Of a stretch of 64,000 nt of DNA, positions 1 to 9,622 are shown one piece after another (the first letter of the stretch is position 1; every line of letters begins with the position of its first letter). The notes under the pieces are model-generated. The model saw nothing but the letters and a program-made list of their open reading frames with translations, had not been told where the DNA came from and made no database searches. Source of the stretch: Flavobacterium sp. 140616W15 (GTDB lineage Bacteria > Bacteroidota > Bacteroidia > Flavobacteriales > Flavobacteriaceae); the NCBI RefSeq assembly GCF_003668995.1, contig NZ_CP033068.1, positions 1,488,001-1,552,000 of the forward strand, written 5' to 3'. Position numbers and translations under genes: made by a program.

Positions 1-1016
1 GAGGCAAGAAAGCGACCTGTTTTTAATCTTTTCTTGAAATTATAGTCCCATGACTGGATGTATTTTTTTTCAAGCTCTTTTCTTGAAATGGTTTTTTTAG
101 TATAGAAATCTACAATTAATTCAGAAGCAATTTTGGCACTATGAATCGCCATTGCCATGCCATTTCCGCATAAAGGCTGAATTAAGCCAGCGCTGTCTCC
201 AACCATTATGATATGATTTTCGATTGCTGCTTTTTCTTCAAATGAAATTTGACTTATAGTTAATGGTTTGTCAAATAATGGTGTGCTATTACTAAAAAAC
301 TCTTTTAGATGTGGGTTTTTATAAATGATATTGGCTTGAAAATCATCAATGTTTTTGTGTTTTTTAAAAGAATCAAAATTAACCAAATAGCAAATGTTTA
401 TTATGTTGTTCTCCACTTTTGAAACGCCGCAATAACCTCCTTCAAAATTATATAAGCCAACAAGGTTATTTGGGAATTTACCTTTGTAATGTGATTTAAC
501 AGCGAGCCAAGGCGCTTTTTTTAAAATGAATTTCCGTTGTAATTTTTGATCAAAATTAGAGCGTTTACCAAATGCACCTATAGCAATACGAGTTGTGATT
601 TTTTTTAATTCTGAGGTTGTAATCGTGAATAAATCATCTTCAAAATTTATATCTTCAACAGTATCATGAATTATCTCACATCCATTTTCGATTGCTTTTT
701 TATATAAATGATAATCTAATGTGTAACGGCTGAGTCCGAACCCTCCTAGAGGTAAATTACAATGAATTGTTTTTTTGTTTGGTATAGAAAATTCTAATTG
801 TGTAATTGTTGCAGGATTTAAGTCCTGAATTTTTAAGTCAAGCCAATCCAAATAAGGTTTAATTTCATTAGAAACATATTCTCCACAAACTTTATGTTTA
901 GGGAATTCGTTTTTTTCAATCAAAATCACTTGTTGCCCCATTTTAGATAAATGAATGCCACAAGTTAGCCCTGCTAGTCCCCCACCAATAATTACTACAT
1001 CAGGATTTTTTTTCAT
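1..1016 (-). CDS. FAD-dependent oxidoreductase, geranylgeranyl-reductase-like (3' end outside window)
   Basis: The frame from the ATG at 1016 is open to the window edge, giving about 338 residues of a flavoprotein whose C-terminus is missing. The N-terminus has a dinucleotide-binding motif, VVIIGGGLAGLTCGIHL, followed by KHKVCGEYVS, the Cys-Gly signature seen in geranylgeranyl-reductase-like FAD enzymes. A second FAD motif, GDSAGLIQPLCGNGMA, lies near residue 270. The family reduces prenyl or polyketide-like substrates. In related flavobacteria such genes often sit beside type III polyketide synthase and methyltransferase genes, but that neighbourhood would lie left of this window, so the substrate is only inferred. 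It reads in the same direction as acs but lies beyond the acs terminator, so it is probably a separate unit. Confidence 0.85.
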   Translation of the reverse strand, partial: MKKNPDVVIIGGGLAGLTCGIHLSKMGQQVILIEKNEFPKHKVCGEYVSNEIKPYLDWLDLKIQDLNPATITQLEFSIPNKKTIHCNLPLGGFGLSRYTLDYHLYKKAIENGCEIIHDTVEDINFEDDLFTITTSELKKITTRIAIGAFGKRSNFDQKLQRKFILKKAPWLAVKSHYKGKFPNNLVGLYNFEGGYCGVSKVENNIINICYLVNFDSFKKHKNIDDFQANIIYKNPHLKEFFSNSTPLFDKPLTISQISFEEKAAIENHIIMVGDSAGLIQPLCGNGMAMAIHSAKIASELIVDFYTKKTISRKELEKKYIQSWDYNFKKRLKTGRFLA

Positions 1017-1136
1017 ATGTAGATATTATTTGTTTTTAACAGAAATGATGTCTTTAATTTAGTTTTTAAACTTAATAATATTAGACTATTGCTAATTTAA
1101 GTAATTTCTTAATAGAAAAATCATTTTCAAATAAAA

Positions 1137-1167
1137 AAAGCTGCCTCAGAAATATTGAGGCAGCTTT
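1137..1167 (-). terminator. Rho-independent terminator downstream of acs
   Basis: A perfect 12-bp inverted repeat (AAAGCTGCCTCA at 1137-1148, TGAGGCAGCTTT at 1156-1167) with a 7-nt loop starts 22 bp past the acs stop. Read on the minus strand it is followed by a T-run, as expected for intrinsic termination of acs. Confidence 0.9.
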
Positions 1168-1188
1168 AGTATTTATTTTGGAAATATG

Positions 1189-3096
1189 TTAGATTTTTTC
1201 TTTCATGATCTCTTCTACAATTTCTGGATTCAATAATGTTGAAATATCACCAAAGTTTGAATAATCTCCTTCTGCTATTTTACGTAGAATTCTACGCATG
1301 ATTTTTCCAGAGCGTGTTTTTGGTAAACCAGATACAAACTGAATCTTATCTAACTTAGCAATTGGGCCAATGTGATCTGAAATGTATTGGTTGATTTCTT
1401 TGCTTAAGTTTGCTCTGTCTCTGTATTCTCCAGTTTCTTTTAAGATTACGAAACCATATAATGCATTTCCTTTTATATCATGTGGGAATCCGACAATTGC
1501 AGATTCTGCTACAGCTGGGTGCTCGTTGATTGCATCTTCAATTGGAGCTGTTCCTAGATTATGGCCTGAAACAATAACAACATCATCTACTCTACCAGTG
1601 ATTCTGTAGTAACCTACTTCATCTCTTAATGCTCCATCACCTGTGAAATATTTTCCTGGAAATGCTGAGAAATAAGTGTCTTTATAACGTTGGTGATCGC
1701 CCCAGATAGTTCTGGCGATTCCTGGCCATGGGAATTTAATACATAAACTTCCAACAACCTGGTTTCCTTCTATTTCATTTCTCTTTTCATCCATTAAAAC
1801 GGGTTGGATTCCTGGAAGAGGTAACGTTGCATATGTTGGTTTTGTAGGTGTAACAAATGCAATTGGTGAAATCATAATTCCTCCAGTTTCTGTTTGCCAC
1901 CAAGTATCTACAACAGGGCATCTTTTATCTCCTACGTGATCATTGTACCAGTGCCATGCTTCTTCGTTTATAGGTTCTCCTACTGATCCGATTACTTTAA
2001 GCGATTTTAAAGGATACTTTTGGATATAATCTAAGCTTTCTTTTGCTAACGAACGTATTGCTGTTGGTGCTGTATAAAACTGAGTTACTTTGTGTTTTTC
2101 GATAATTTCCCAAAAACGACTAAAATCTGGATACGATGGAACTCCTTCAAAAATTACAGTAGTTCCTCCATTTAGTAACGGTCCGTATAATATGTATGAG
2201 TGACCAGTTATCCAACCAATATCTGCAGTACACCAGAAAATATCATTTTCTTCATGACTAAACACGTTTTTAAATGTATAAGCTGTGTAAACCATATAAC
2301 CTGCAGTGGTGTGAACCATTCCTTTAGGTTTTCCTGTAGAACCCGATGTGTATAAGATGAATAAAGGATCTTCAGCATCCATAATTTCTGCAACATTATA
2401 ATCTAATGCAGCGTCTAGAAGCGGTTGTAACCATTGGTCACGTCCTTCTTTCATTTTTACATCAGTTTGTGTTCTTTTGACAACCAAAACGTTGGTAACG
2501 CATGGGCATGTTTCTAATGCTTCATCAACAATTGCTTTTAAATCAATCGTTTTATTACCTCTGTATCCTCCATCAGAAGTGATAACCATTTTGCATTCGC
2601 TATCATTTATTCTTGCTGTTACAGCTGAAGCTGAAAATCCTGCAAATACTACTGAATGTATTGCTCCAATTCGTGCACATGCCAAAATTGAAACTGCCAA
2701 TTCGGGAATCATTGGTAAATAAATGCAAACTCTGTCTCCCTTTTTTATTCCTTGTTCACGTAAAACATTAGCCATTTTTGACACTCTCTCGTACAGCTCA
2801 TTATAAGATATGTGTAATGAACTTTCTGAAGGGTCGTTTGGTTCGAATATTATTGCTGTTTTTTCTCCTCTTTTACTTAAATGTCTGTCAATACAGTTTT
2901 TGGTAATGTTTACTTTTGCTTCAGAAAACCATTTTACCTCTGCATCTGCCATATTAAAATCGACAACTTTTTCCCATTGTTGGTACCATGTGAAATTTTC
3001 TTCTGCTATTTTTCCCCAAAATTTTCTTGGCTCACGAACAGATTTATTGTAGTGTTTAAAATATTGTTCTAAATTTTCAATTTTGTAATAACTCAT
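1189..3096 (-). CDS. acs: Acetyl-CoA synthetase (AMP-forming)
   Basis: This 635-aa protein has the length expected for Acs. It activates acetate through acetyl-AMP to acetyl-CoA in the cytoplasm. Visible motifs are the adenylate-forming P-loop YTSGSTGKPKGMVHT (about residue 265), the WWQTETGG core motif, a TGD motif (YFTGDGALRD) and the C-terminal KTRSGKIMRRILRKI, whose lysine is the known site of regulatory acetylation in the family. It appears monocistronic: a good TTG-N19-TAGTTTTA promoter lies about 50 bp upstream and a strong terminator follows. No acetyltransferase or deacetylase gene for its regulation is seen in the window. Confidence 0.97.
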   Translation of the reverse strand: MSYYKIENLEQYFKHYNKSVREPRKFWGKIAEENFTWYQQWEKVVDFNMADAEVKWFSEAKVNITKNCIDRHLSKRGEKTAIIFEPNDPSESSLHISYNELYERVSKMANVLREQGIKKGDRVCIYLPMIPELAVSILACARIGAIHSVVFAGFSASAVTARINDSECKMVITSDGGYRGNKTIDLKAIVDEALETCPCVTNVLVVKRTQTDVKMKEGRDQWLQPLLDAALDYNVAEIMDAEDPLFILYTSGSTGKPKGMVHTTAGYMVYTAYTFKNVFSHEENDIFWCTADIGWITGHSYILYGPLLNGGTTVIFEGVPSYPDFSRFWEIIEKHKVTQFYTAPTAIRSLAKESLDYIQKYPLKSLKVIGSVGEPINEEAWHWYNDHVGDKRCPVVDTWWQTETGGIMISPIAFVTPTKPTYATLPLPGIQPVLMDEKRNEIEGNQVVGSLCIKFPWPGIARTIWGDHQRYKDTYFSAFPGKYFTGDGALRDEVGYYRITGRVDDVVIVSGHNLGTAPIEDAINEHPAVAESAIVGFPHDIKGNALYGFVILKETGEYRDRANLSKEINQYISDHIGPIAKLDKIQFVSGLPKTRSGKIMRRILRKIAEGDYSNFGDISTLLNPEIVEEIMKEKI

Positions 3097-3141
3097 TGTT
3101 TCTCAATTTTTTTATAAAAGTATTAAATCTCTTTCTATTCT

Positions 3142-3171
3142 TAAAACTATTTAATTTATTAATAATGACAA
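3142..3171 (-). promoter_or_regulatory. Putative acs promoter (Bacteroidota type)
   Basis: On the minus strand TTG (3171-3169) is followed after exactly 19 nt by TAGTTTTA (3149-3142). This matches the Bacteroidota consensus TTG-N19-TAnnTTTG except for the last base of the -7 box. The predicted start leaves a leader of roughly 40 nt before the acs ATG. Confidence 0.55.
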
Positions 3172-3259
3172 AAAAATGTAATATACATTTAAAATATGGC
3201 AATTAATTTGCAATTGTTTAAAATTTAGTGATTACTAGATAAATTTGCTTAACATGAAA

Positions 3260-3288
3260 AAAGGCATGATATCATTTATCATGCCTTT
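3260..3288 (-). terminator. Rho-independent terminator at the end of the post-ilvC region
   Basis: A perfect 11-bp stem (AAAGGCATGAT at 3260-3270, ATCATGCCTTT at 3278-3288) with a 7-nt loop is followed on the minus strand by a run of T. It reads as a leftward terminator but lies 366 bp past the ilvC stop, so either ilvC has a long 3' UTR or an extra transcript ends here. Confidence 0.85.
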
Positions 3289-3654
3289 AGTATTAACAAG
3301 ATTAACAACAATTAATTTTAGTGCCTGAAAACATTGATATAGATGAATTATTAAACAATTATTTTATTATCTATACTAGATGAAAGGCAATAATCTTATA
3401 TTCTGTATCTTAAGATATCTTCTCTAATTTTTTGAGAATAGTAGCAGCATTATTAATTTAATTGGAGAATAAAAGACGGAACTAATTCTGTCTCTTATTA
3501 GGTATTACTCCACTTAACTATCTCCTCGTTTGTAGTTAAGTGAAAGTAATATGCATCTATATCCATATTATCTTAATAAGTGCTTACTAATTCAAAATAT
3601 TATATAAAAATAGAGATACAGCGCAAACTTCAACTTAGGTTGAAATCCCATTAA
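3289..3654 (-). other. Structured region of unknown function between ilvC and its terminator
   Basis: These 366 bp hold no convincing gene. They contain a perfect 10-bp inverted repeat with a 12-nt loop (CACTTAACTA 3511-3520, TAGTTAAGTG 3533-3542), a shorter stem at about 3473-3493, a 12-bp palindrome (TATCTTAAGATA, 3406-3417) and a 6-bp hairpin TTCAAC/GTTGAA (3629-3644). On the minus strand an ATG at 3566 opens a 22-codon frame ending at 3498 (MDIDAYYFHLTTNEEIVKWS..). Protein-like stretches then continue in shifting frames with many stops. It could be a long 3' UTR, a small RNA, a tiny gene or a decayed gene. Confidence 0.4.
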
Positions 3655-5124
3655 TTATCCAATTTTTTTCATTGCGGTCATTGATTCTCTTAACCAGGCT
3701 CCTACTTCTTCGATAGGGTGTTGACGAATAGTTTTGTTTACTGCAATAAGTACCGCATTGTCTACTCCGTTTGAAGTTGAAAATGGTTTTCCGATTACAT
3801 TTGTATCAACAGTTTTCATAAAATCGGTCAATAATGGTTTGCAAGCGTGATCAAATAAATAACAACCATATTCGGCAGTATCCGATATAATTCTATTCAT
3901 TTCGTATAATTTCTTTCTTGCTACTGTATTTGCAATCAAAGGCAATTCGTGTAATGATTCGTAATATGCTGATTCTTCAATAATACCCGCTTCTGTCATT
4001 GTTTCAAAAGCCAATTCTACACCCGCTTTAACCATTGCAATCATTAATACTCCATTGTCGAAATATTCTTGTTCTGAAATAGGAGCTTCTGTTGGGGCAG
4101 TTTTTTCGAAGTTTGTTTCTCCTGTTGCTGCTCTCCAAGTCAATAAATTAACATCGTCATTTGCCCAGTCAATCATCATGTTTCTAGAGAATTCTCCAGA
4201 CATAATATCGTCTTGGTGTTTTTGAAATAATGGACGCATAATGTCTTTTAATTCATCTGCAATTTCATAAGCTTCAATTTTTGCAGGATTTGAAAGACGA
4301 TCCATCATATTGGTGATTCCACCATGTTTTAAAGCTTCGGTGATAGTTTCCCATCCGTATTGGATTAATTTTGAAGCGTATCCTGGCTCGATTCCTTTTT
4401 CGACCATTTTGTCAAAACATAAGATTGATCCAGTTTGTAACATTCCACAAAGAATAGTTTGTTCTCCCATTAAATCCGATTTTACTTCGGCAACAAATGA
4501 TGATTTTAAAACTCCTGCTTTATGTCCTCCAGTTGCTACAGCGTATGCTTTGGCTTGATCTAATCCTAAATTATTAGGGTCATTTTCTGGGTGAACTGCA
4601 ATTAGTGTTGGTACACCAAATCCTCTTTTGTATTCTTCACGAACCTCAGAACCCGGGCATTTAGGAGCACACATAATTACAGTAATGTCTTTACGAATTT
4701 GCATTCCTTCTTCCACGATATTAAAACCATGAGAGTATGCTAGTGTCGAACCATTTTTCATTAATGGCATAATTGCTGTAACTACAGCTGTATGTTGTTT
4801 ATCTGGAGTAAGGTTACATACTAAATCAGCTGTTGGAATTAATTCTTCATAAGTACCTACTTTGAAACCATTTTCAGCAGCGTTTTTATAAGAAGCTCTT
4901 TTTTCTGTAATTGCATCTGGGCGTAAAGCATAAGAAATATCAAGTCCTGAATCTCTCATGTTTAAACCTTGGTTTAAGCCTTGGGCTCCACAACCTACGA
5001 TAACTACTTTTTTTCCTTTTAAAGCAGCAATTCCATCAGCGAATTCTGATTGTTCCATGAATTCGCATACGCCTAATTGTTCTAGTTGTAATCTTAGTGG
5101 TAATGTGTTAAAATAATTTGCCAT
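3655..5124 (-). CDS. ilvC: Ketol-acid reductoisomerase (NADP+), class II
   Basis: The 489-aa length matches the long class II enzymes such as E. coli IlvC, with a duplicated C-terminal helical domain, rather than the roughly 330-aa class I form. It converts acetolactate or acetohydroxybutyrate to the dihydroxy acids of valine and isoleucine synthesis. The nucleotide-binding loop [21 protein letters not shown] (about residues 40-60) and the acidic metal-site region around [13 protein letters not shown] are visible. It is the last gene of the ilvDBNC operon, 75 bp after ilvN, and is followed by a structured stretch and a distant terminator. Confidence 0.97.
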   Translation of the reverse strand: MANYFNTLPLRLQLEQLGVCEFMEQSEFADGIAALKGKKVVIVGCGAQGLNQGLNMRDSGLDISYALRPDAITEKRASYKNAAENGFKVGTYEELIPTADLVCNLTPDKQHTAVVTAIMPLMKNGSTLAYSHGFNIVEEGMQIRKDITVIMCAPKCPGSEVREEYKRGFGVPTLIAVHPENDPNNLGLDQAKAYAVATGGHKAGVLKSSFVAEVKSDLMGEQTILCGMLQTGSILCFDKMVEKGIEPGYASKLIQYGWETITEALKHGGITNMMDRLSNPAKIEAYEIADELKDIMRPLFQKHQDDIMSGEFSRNMMIDWANDDVNLLTWRAATGETNFEKTAPTEAPISEQEYFDNGVLMIAMVKAGVELAFETMTEAGIIEESAYYESLHELPLIANTVARKKLYEMNRIISDTAEYGCYLFDHACKPLLTDFMKTVDTNVIGKPFSTSNGVDNAVLIAVNKTIRQHPIEEVGAWLRESMTAMKKIG

Positions 5125-5199
5125 TTTTTTTAAAAAATATTTAATGAATGTGAAATTTAATAATTGTATAAGTTAGTTGGTATTGAAAACTGAAACCGA

Positions 5200-5724
5200 T
5201 TATAGTTTTAGTGATTCTAGTAATGTGGATACTTCCATTTTTTCTTTAGAAACCGAAATTCTTCCTGAGCGTACAAACTGCATGATTCCGTATGGTTTCA
5301 GCTTAGCGTGTACTTCTTCAATTTCTGAACGTCTTCCTGATTTTGAAATCACAAAGAAATCGCGTGAAACGGTTACAATTGTAGATTGGCTTTCTTTGAT
5401 GATATTCTGAATTTGTTTTTCATCAAATAACAAATTTGAATGGATCTTGAATAAAGCATTTTCTAAATAAATGGTTTCTTCATCTGTATGATAAAAAGCT
5501 TTTATTACCTCGATTTGTTTTTCTATTTGTCCAACAATATTTTTAACCCATTTTTCTGTTGTTTCTACAACTATAATGAATCTTGAAACATTGTCTATTT
5601 CTGATTCTGAAACATTTAGGCTTAATATGTTAATGTGACGCTTTAAGAATATTCCGGATATTCTATTTAACAAGCCCACATTATTTTCTGAGTATACCGA
5701 AATGGTAAATGTTCTGTTTTCCAT
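5200..5724 (-). CDS. ilvN: Acetolactate synthase, small (regulatory) subunit
   Basis: This 174-aa protein carries an N-terminal ACT domain (TFTISVYSENNVGLLNRISG, then INILSLNVSESE) and a C-terminal domain of the IlvN/IlvH type. It binds the catalytic subunit IlvB and in known systems gives feedback inhibition by valine. It lies between ilvB and ilvC in the same orientation, separated from ilvB by an 84-bp spacer filled with repeat-like sequence. Confidence 0.93.
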   Translation of the reverse strand: MENRTFTISVYSENNVGLLNRISGIFLKRHINILSLNVSESEIDNVSRFIIVVETTEKWVKNIVGQIEKQIEVIKAFYHTDEETIYLENALFKIHSNLLFDEKQIQNIIKESQSTIVTVSRDFFVISKSGRRSEIEEVHAKLKPYGIMQFVRSGRISVSKEKMEVSTLLESLKL

Positions 5725-5808
5725 GTTGTCTTTTAGTTTTTTTTTGTTTCATATTTCACGTTCCAAATTGCAACCTGAAACTAAACCTGAAACTTTAAAC
5801 TTCTTTAT
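5725..5808. repeat. Repeat-filled spacer between ilvB and ilvN
   Basis: The spacer contains AACCTGAAACTAAACCTGAAAC, a direct repeat of the word CCTGAAAC. The same word family in inverted form fills the hisB-hisH spacer (20740-20816). It looks like one member of a dispersed intergenic repeat family rather than a regulatory site. Confidence 0.5.
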
Positions 5809-7497
5809 TTAGCTTAATCTGATGTCAGAAACACATGCTCCTGTTGGAATCATTGGGAATACATTATTTTCTTTTTCAACCATAACTTCTAAGAAATAGG
5901 CATCTTTTGAAGCCATCATTTCTGCTACGGCCGCATCTAAATCTTCTCGTTTTGTTACTTTTTTTGCTTGGATATAATATCCTTCAGCAATAGCAACAAA
6001 GTTTGGATTAATCATTTCTGTTGAAGCATATCTGTTGTCAAAAAATAATTCTTGCCACTGACGTACCATTCCTAAAAACTCATTGTTAAGTACTACAATT
6101 TTTACTGGTACTTTGGTCTGAAAAATGGTTCCTAATTCCTGAATAGTCATTTGGAATCCTCCATCTCCAATAATAGCAACAACTTCACGATCAGGTCTTC
6201 CCATTTTTGCTCCAATTGCAGCAGGTAATGCAAATCCCATTGTTCCTAATCCTCCAGAAGTAACATTACTCTTGGTTGTGTTGAATTTTGCATAACGGCA
6301 AGCAAACATTTGGTGTTGACCAACATCTGAAACAATTATTGCATCTCCTTTAGAGTGTTTGTTAATCATTTCCATGGCTTCACCCATCGAAATACCTTTA
6401 TTATTTGTTGGATTTAATTCTTCTTTTATAACCGAATCAAATTCGATTTGATGTTTTTCTTTGAAGATATTGTGCCAACCTTCATGTTTGTTATTGTCGA
6501 TTAACGGAAGTAATGCATCCAGAGCTTCTCTTACATCTCCTAAAATGGCTACTTCTGTCTTAACATTTTTATCTATTTCGGCTGGATCAATGTCAAAATG
6601 AATCACTTTTGCTTGTTTAGCATACGTGGCTAAATTTCCGGTAACACGATCATCAAAACGCATTCCTAATGCAATTAATACATCGCATTCATTAGTTAGT
6701 AAGTTTGGACCGTAATTACCATGCATTCCTAACATTCCCACGTTTAATGGATGGTCTGTGGGTAAAGCTGAAAGCCCTAATATTGTCCAACCCGCTGGGA
6801 TTCCTGTTTTTTCAATTAATGCTTTTAATTGTTCTTCGGCTTGACCAAGAATAATTCCTTGACCAAAAACGATAAAAGGCTTTTTGGCTTTATTGATTAA
6901 TTCAGCTGCTTCTGCAACTTTATCAAGTTTTAATTTAGGAACTGGATTATAACTTCTTATTCCAGTACATTTTTTATAGCTAAATTCGAATTCATCAAAT
7001 TGCGCATTCTTTGTTATATCGATTAAAACTGGACCTGGACGACCTGATTTTGCAATATAAAATGCTTTTGCTATAATTTCAGGAATTTCTGAAGCTTCGG
7101 TAACTTGGTAATTCCATTTGGTTACTGGAGTTGAAATTCCGATAATATCTGTTTCCTGAAAAGCATCTGATCCTAATAAGTGTTTGCCTACTTGCCCTGT
7201 GATGCAAACCATTGGTGTGGAATCAATTTGAGCATCGGCAATTCCTGTTACCAAATTTGTTGCTCCTGGGCCAGATGTTGCAATTGCGATTCCGACTTTC
7301 CCTGTTGCTCTTGCATATCCTTGCGCTGCATGTGTTGCTCCTTGCTCATGGCGTACAAGAACGTGGTGTAATTGATCTTTAAATTTATATAATTCGTCGT
7401 AAACTGGCATGATTGCTCCTCCCGGATATCCATAAACCAAGTCTACTCCTTCTTCTAATAAGCATCTGATAACAGCTTCTGCACCTGATATTTTCAT
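5809..7497 (-). CDS. ilvB: Acetolactate synthase, large (catalytic) subunit
   Basis: This 562-aa ThDP enzyme condenses pyruvate with pyruvate or 2-oxobutyrate, the first common step to valine and isoleucine. The catalytic glutamate lies in LVRHEQGATHAAQGYARATG near residue 51. The central domain holds the FAD-binding segment, and the C-terminal ThDP/Mg motif is GDGGFQMTIQELGT followed by LNNEFLGMVRQWQ. It ends in a typical Ile/Val-specific AHAS tail. It follows ilvD after a 172-bp repeat-containing spacer and precedes its regulatory subunit gene. Confidence 0.97.
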   Translation of the reverse strand: MKISGAEAVIRCLLEEGVDLVYGYPGGAIMPVYDELYKFKDQLHHVLVRHEQGATHAAQGYARATGKVGIAIATSGPGATNLVTGIADAQIDSTPMVCITGQVGKHLLGSDAFQETDIIGISTPVTKWNYQVTEASEIPEIIAKAFYIAKSGRPGPVLIDITKNAQFDEFEFSYKKCTGIRSYNPVPKLKLDKVAEAAELINKAKKPFIVFGQGIILGQAEEQLKALIEKTGIPAGWTILGLSALPTDHPLNVGMLGMHGNYGPNLLTNECDVLIALGMRFDDRVTGNLATYAKQAKVIHFDIDPAEIDKNVKTEVAILGDVREALDALLPLIDNNKHEGWHNIFKEKHQIEFDSVIKEELNPTNNKGISMGEAMEMINKHSKGDAIIVSDVGQHQMFACRYAKFNTTKSNVTSGGLGTMGFALPAAIGAKMGRPDREVVAIIGDGGFQMTIQELGTIFQTKVPVKIVVLNNEFLGMVRQWQELFFDNRYASTEMINPNFVAIAEGYYIQAKKVTKREDLDAAVAEMMASKDAYFLEVMVEKENNVFPMIPTGACVSDIRLS

Positions 7498-7669
7498 AGT
7501 ATATTGTTTTTTTCAATGTCAATGTCAAAAATCAATTTCAAAATTTAATCACAATGTCAAAAATCAAATTCAATGATAACTTATAAATTGATTTTTACTA
7601 TTTTATTGCTTTTAATTTTTTGTTATTGTATCGTCATTGCTATTGATTTTTGAAATTGTTATTGTAAAA
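7498..7669. repeat. Repeat-filled spacer between ilvD and ilvB
   Basis: The 172-bp spacer has copies of a CAATGTCAAAAATCAA(T)TTC-like word on the left and the reverse complement (TTGATTTTTGAAATTG-like) on the right. It could fold into a long imperfect hairpin. No ORF or promoter is evident. Confidence 0.5.
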
Positions 7670-9343
7670 TTATTTATCGGTAACGCAACCTGTAGAAGCG
7701 CTTGACACCGATCTTGCATATTTAAGTAATACTCCTTTTGATGCTTTTAAAGCTGGCTGAATCCAGTTGGCTTTTCTTTCGTCAAATTCTGCGTCAGATA
7801 TTTTCAGGTTGATTGTATTTTTAATAGCATCAATGGTAATTAAATCTCCATCTTGTACTAAAGCTATACCACCACCATCATAAGCTTCTGGTGTTATGTG
7901 TCCTACCACAAACCCATGTGAACCTCCAGAGAACCTGCCATCTGTGATAAGAGCAACGCTACTTCCTAATCCAGCTCCTATAATAGCCGATGTAGGTTTT
8001 AGCATTTCAGGCATCCCCGGACCACCTTTTGGCCCACAATACCTGATGACGACTACATCTCCTGGTTTTACTTTTCCGGCTTGAATACCTGGAATAACAT
8101 CAAATTCGCTTTCGAAAACGACTGCTGTTCCTTCAAAATATTCCCCTTCTTTTCCACTAATTTTGGCAACCGCTCCTTCTGAAGCTAGATTTCCGTATAA
8201 TATCTGGATGTTTCCAGTTGGTTTTAATGCCTTTTGAATTTCAAAAATTACTTCTTGTCCATCATTTAAATCTGGTACAGAAGCTAAATTTTCGGCTACT
8301 GTTTTTCCTGTTACGGTTAAACAATCTCCGTGTATGAATCCTTCTTTTAATAAATATTTCATTACTGCTGGTACTCCTCCTACATCATGTAAATCTTCCA
8401 TCATGTATTTTCCACTTGGCTTTAAATCTGCAAGAACTGGTGTTTTATCACTAATTCTTTGGAAATCTGCCAACGTAATTTCAACATCAACTGAATGTGC
8501 CATTGCAATTAAGTGCATTACTGCATTTGTAGAACCTCCTAAAACAGCTACGAGTGTAATAGCATTTTCAAAAGCCTTATGAGTCATAATGTCTCTTGGC
8601 TTAATATCTTTTTCTAATAATACTCTAATTGCTTTTCCTGCGTCAAGACATTCTTGTTTTTTTTCATTGCTTAATGCGGGATATGAAGAACTAAATGGTA
8701 AACTCATTCCTAATGCTTCAATTGCCGATGACATAGTGTTGGCTGTGTACATTCCGCCACATGCCCCAGCTCCTGGGCAAGCATTTTGAATTACTCCTTT
8801 AAAATCTTCATCTGTAATCGTATTTTGGAATTTTTTTCCTAAAGCTTCAAAAGCTGAAACAATATTTAGTGATTCTCCTTTCCATTTTCCTGAATGAATC
8901 GATCCTCCATAAACCATAAGTGCTGGGCGATTTACTCTTCCCATAGCAATTAAAGCACCTGGCATATTTTTATCGCAACCAGGAATAGCAATTAAACTAT
9001 CATACCATTGTGCTCCCATAACAGTTTCAATAGAATCGGCAATAACATCACGTGAAACCAATGAAAAACGCATCCCGTCAGTACCGTTTGAGATTCCATC
9101 ACTTACACCAACAGTGTTAAAAATCAATCCGACTAAATCAGCATTTCCTACTCCTTTTTTGACATCTTTAGCCAAATCGTTCAGGTGCATGTTACATGTG
9201 TTTCCCTCATAACCCATGCTTACAATCCCAACTTGTGCCTTTTTTAAATCTTCTTCAGTTAAACCAATTCCATATAACATTGCTTGTGCTGCTGGTTGTG
9301 TTTGGTCTTGAGTAATGACTTTGCTGTACTTATTTAATTCCAT
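7670..9343 (-). CDS. ilvD: Dihydroxy-acid dehydratase
   Basis: This 557-aa Fe-S enzyme dehydrates the dihydroxy acids to the 2-keto acids of valine and isoleucine. Cluster cysteines are in [10 protein letters not shown] and [18 protein letters not shown]. The C-terminal signature [20 protein letters not shown] is present. It is the first structural gene after the Ile/Val leader and attenuator, whose T-run ends about 40 bp upstream of the ATG at 9343, so its transcription is probably governed by read-through of that terminator. Confidence 0.97.
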   Translation of the reverse strand: MELNKYSKVITQDQTQPAAQAMLYGIGLTEEDLKKAQVGIVSMGYEGNTCNMHLNDLAKDVKKGVGNADLVGLIFNTVGVSDGISNGTDGMRFSLVSRDVIADSIETVMGAQWYDSLIAIPGCDKNMPGALIAMGRVNRPALMVYGGSIHSGKWKGESLNIVSAFEALGKKFQNTITDEDFKGVIQNACPGAGACGGMYTANTMSSAIEALGMSLPFSSSYPALSNEKKQECLDAGKAIRVLLEKDIKPRDIMTHKAFENAITLVAVLGGSTNAVMHLIAMAHSVDVEITLADFQRISDKTPVLADLKPSGKYMMEDLHDVGGVPAVMKYLLKEGFIHGDCLTVTGKTVAENLASVPDLNDGQEVIFEIQKALKPTGNIQILYGNLASEGAVAKISGKEGEYFEGTAVVFESEFDVIPGIQAGKVKPGDVVVIRYCGPKGGPGMPEMLKPTSAIIGAGLGSSVALITDGRFSGGSHGFVVGHITPEAYDGGGIALVQDGDLITIDAIKNTINLKISDAEFDERKANWIQPALKASKGVLLKYARSVSSASTGCVTDK

Positions 9344-9388
9344 TATGTGTTTTTTGTATTTTCGTTTTTTTAATTTTTATTCAAAAAA

Positions 9389-9413
9389 AAACCTTCCAAT
9401 ATTTGGAAGGTTT
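9389..9413 (-). terminator. Attenuator terminator of the ilvDBNC operon
   Basis: A perfect 11-bp stem (AAACCTTCCAA 9389-9399, TTGGAAGGTTT 9403-9413) with a 3-nt loop is followed on the minus strand by eight T. It lies between the leader peptide and ilvD. The segment just after the leader stop (GGGGAATGGT on the minus strand, 9450-9441) can pair with ACCTTCC of the terminator's 5' arm (9411-9405) with one bulged base. This would form an antiterminator that a ribosome sitting at the leader stop codon would block. Confidence 0.85.
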
Positions 9414-9449
9414 ATAATATTATTTTTCAATTATATTTATACCATTCCC

Positions 9450-9512
9450 CTATGTATATGTGATTACCACATTGACATTAATGACAGAAATAATAATAAT
9501 TGAAATTCTCAT
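9450..9512 (-). CDS. Ile/Val-rich leader peptide of the ilv operon
   Basis: This 20-codon ORF encodes MRISIIIISVINVNVVITYT. It has seven Ile codons (four in a row) and four Val codons but no Leu codon. It starts about 13 nt after the predicted transcription start, and a Rho-independent terminator precedes ilvD. This is the standard arrangement of a translation-coupled attenuator: shortage of charged Ile- or Val-tRNA stalls the ribosome and lets transcription proceed into ilvDBNC. Role inferred from layout and composition; no specific homolog is claimed. Confidence 0.88.
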   Translation of the reverse strand: MRISIIIISVINVNVVITYT

Positions 9513-9531
9513 GTTTATTTTTTAGATGTGT

Positions 9532-9539
9532 CAAATGTA
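9532..9539 (-). promoter_or_regulatory. Putative -7 box of the ilv leader promoter
   Basis: Minus-strand TACATTTG is a perfect TAnnTTTG element, with TTT at the expected -33 position 19 nt upstream. It places the start of the leader transcript near 9525, just before the leader-peptide ATG at 9512, and after the end of leuB, so ilvDBNC can be transcribed independently of leuAB. Confidence 0.6.
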
Positions 9540-9622
9540 TAAAAACTAAAACTACTAAAAAAATAAAATCTCAACATTTCAACTTCTTCTTGTGATTAAT
9601 ATCATGATTTTAACAAAATACA

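Noticed and set aside
3498..3566. 22-codon minus-strand ORF as a confident gene
   Set aside because: Too short, no ribosome-binding support, and the sequence is part of a hairpin-rich stretch; kept only as part of an 'unknown region'.
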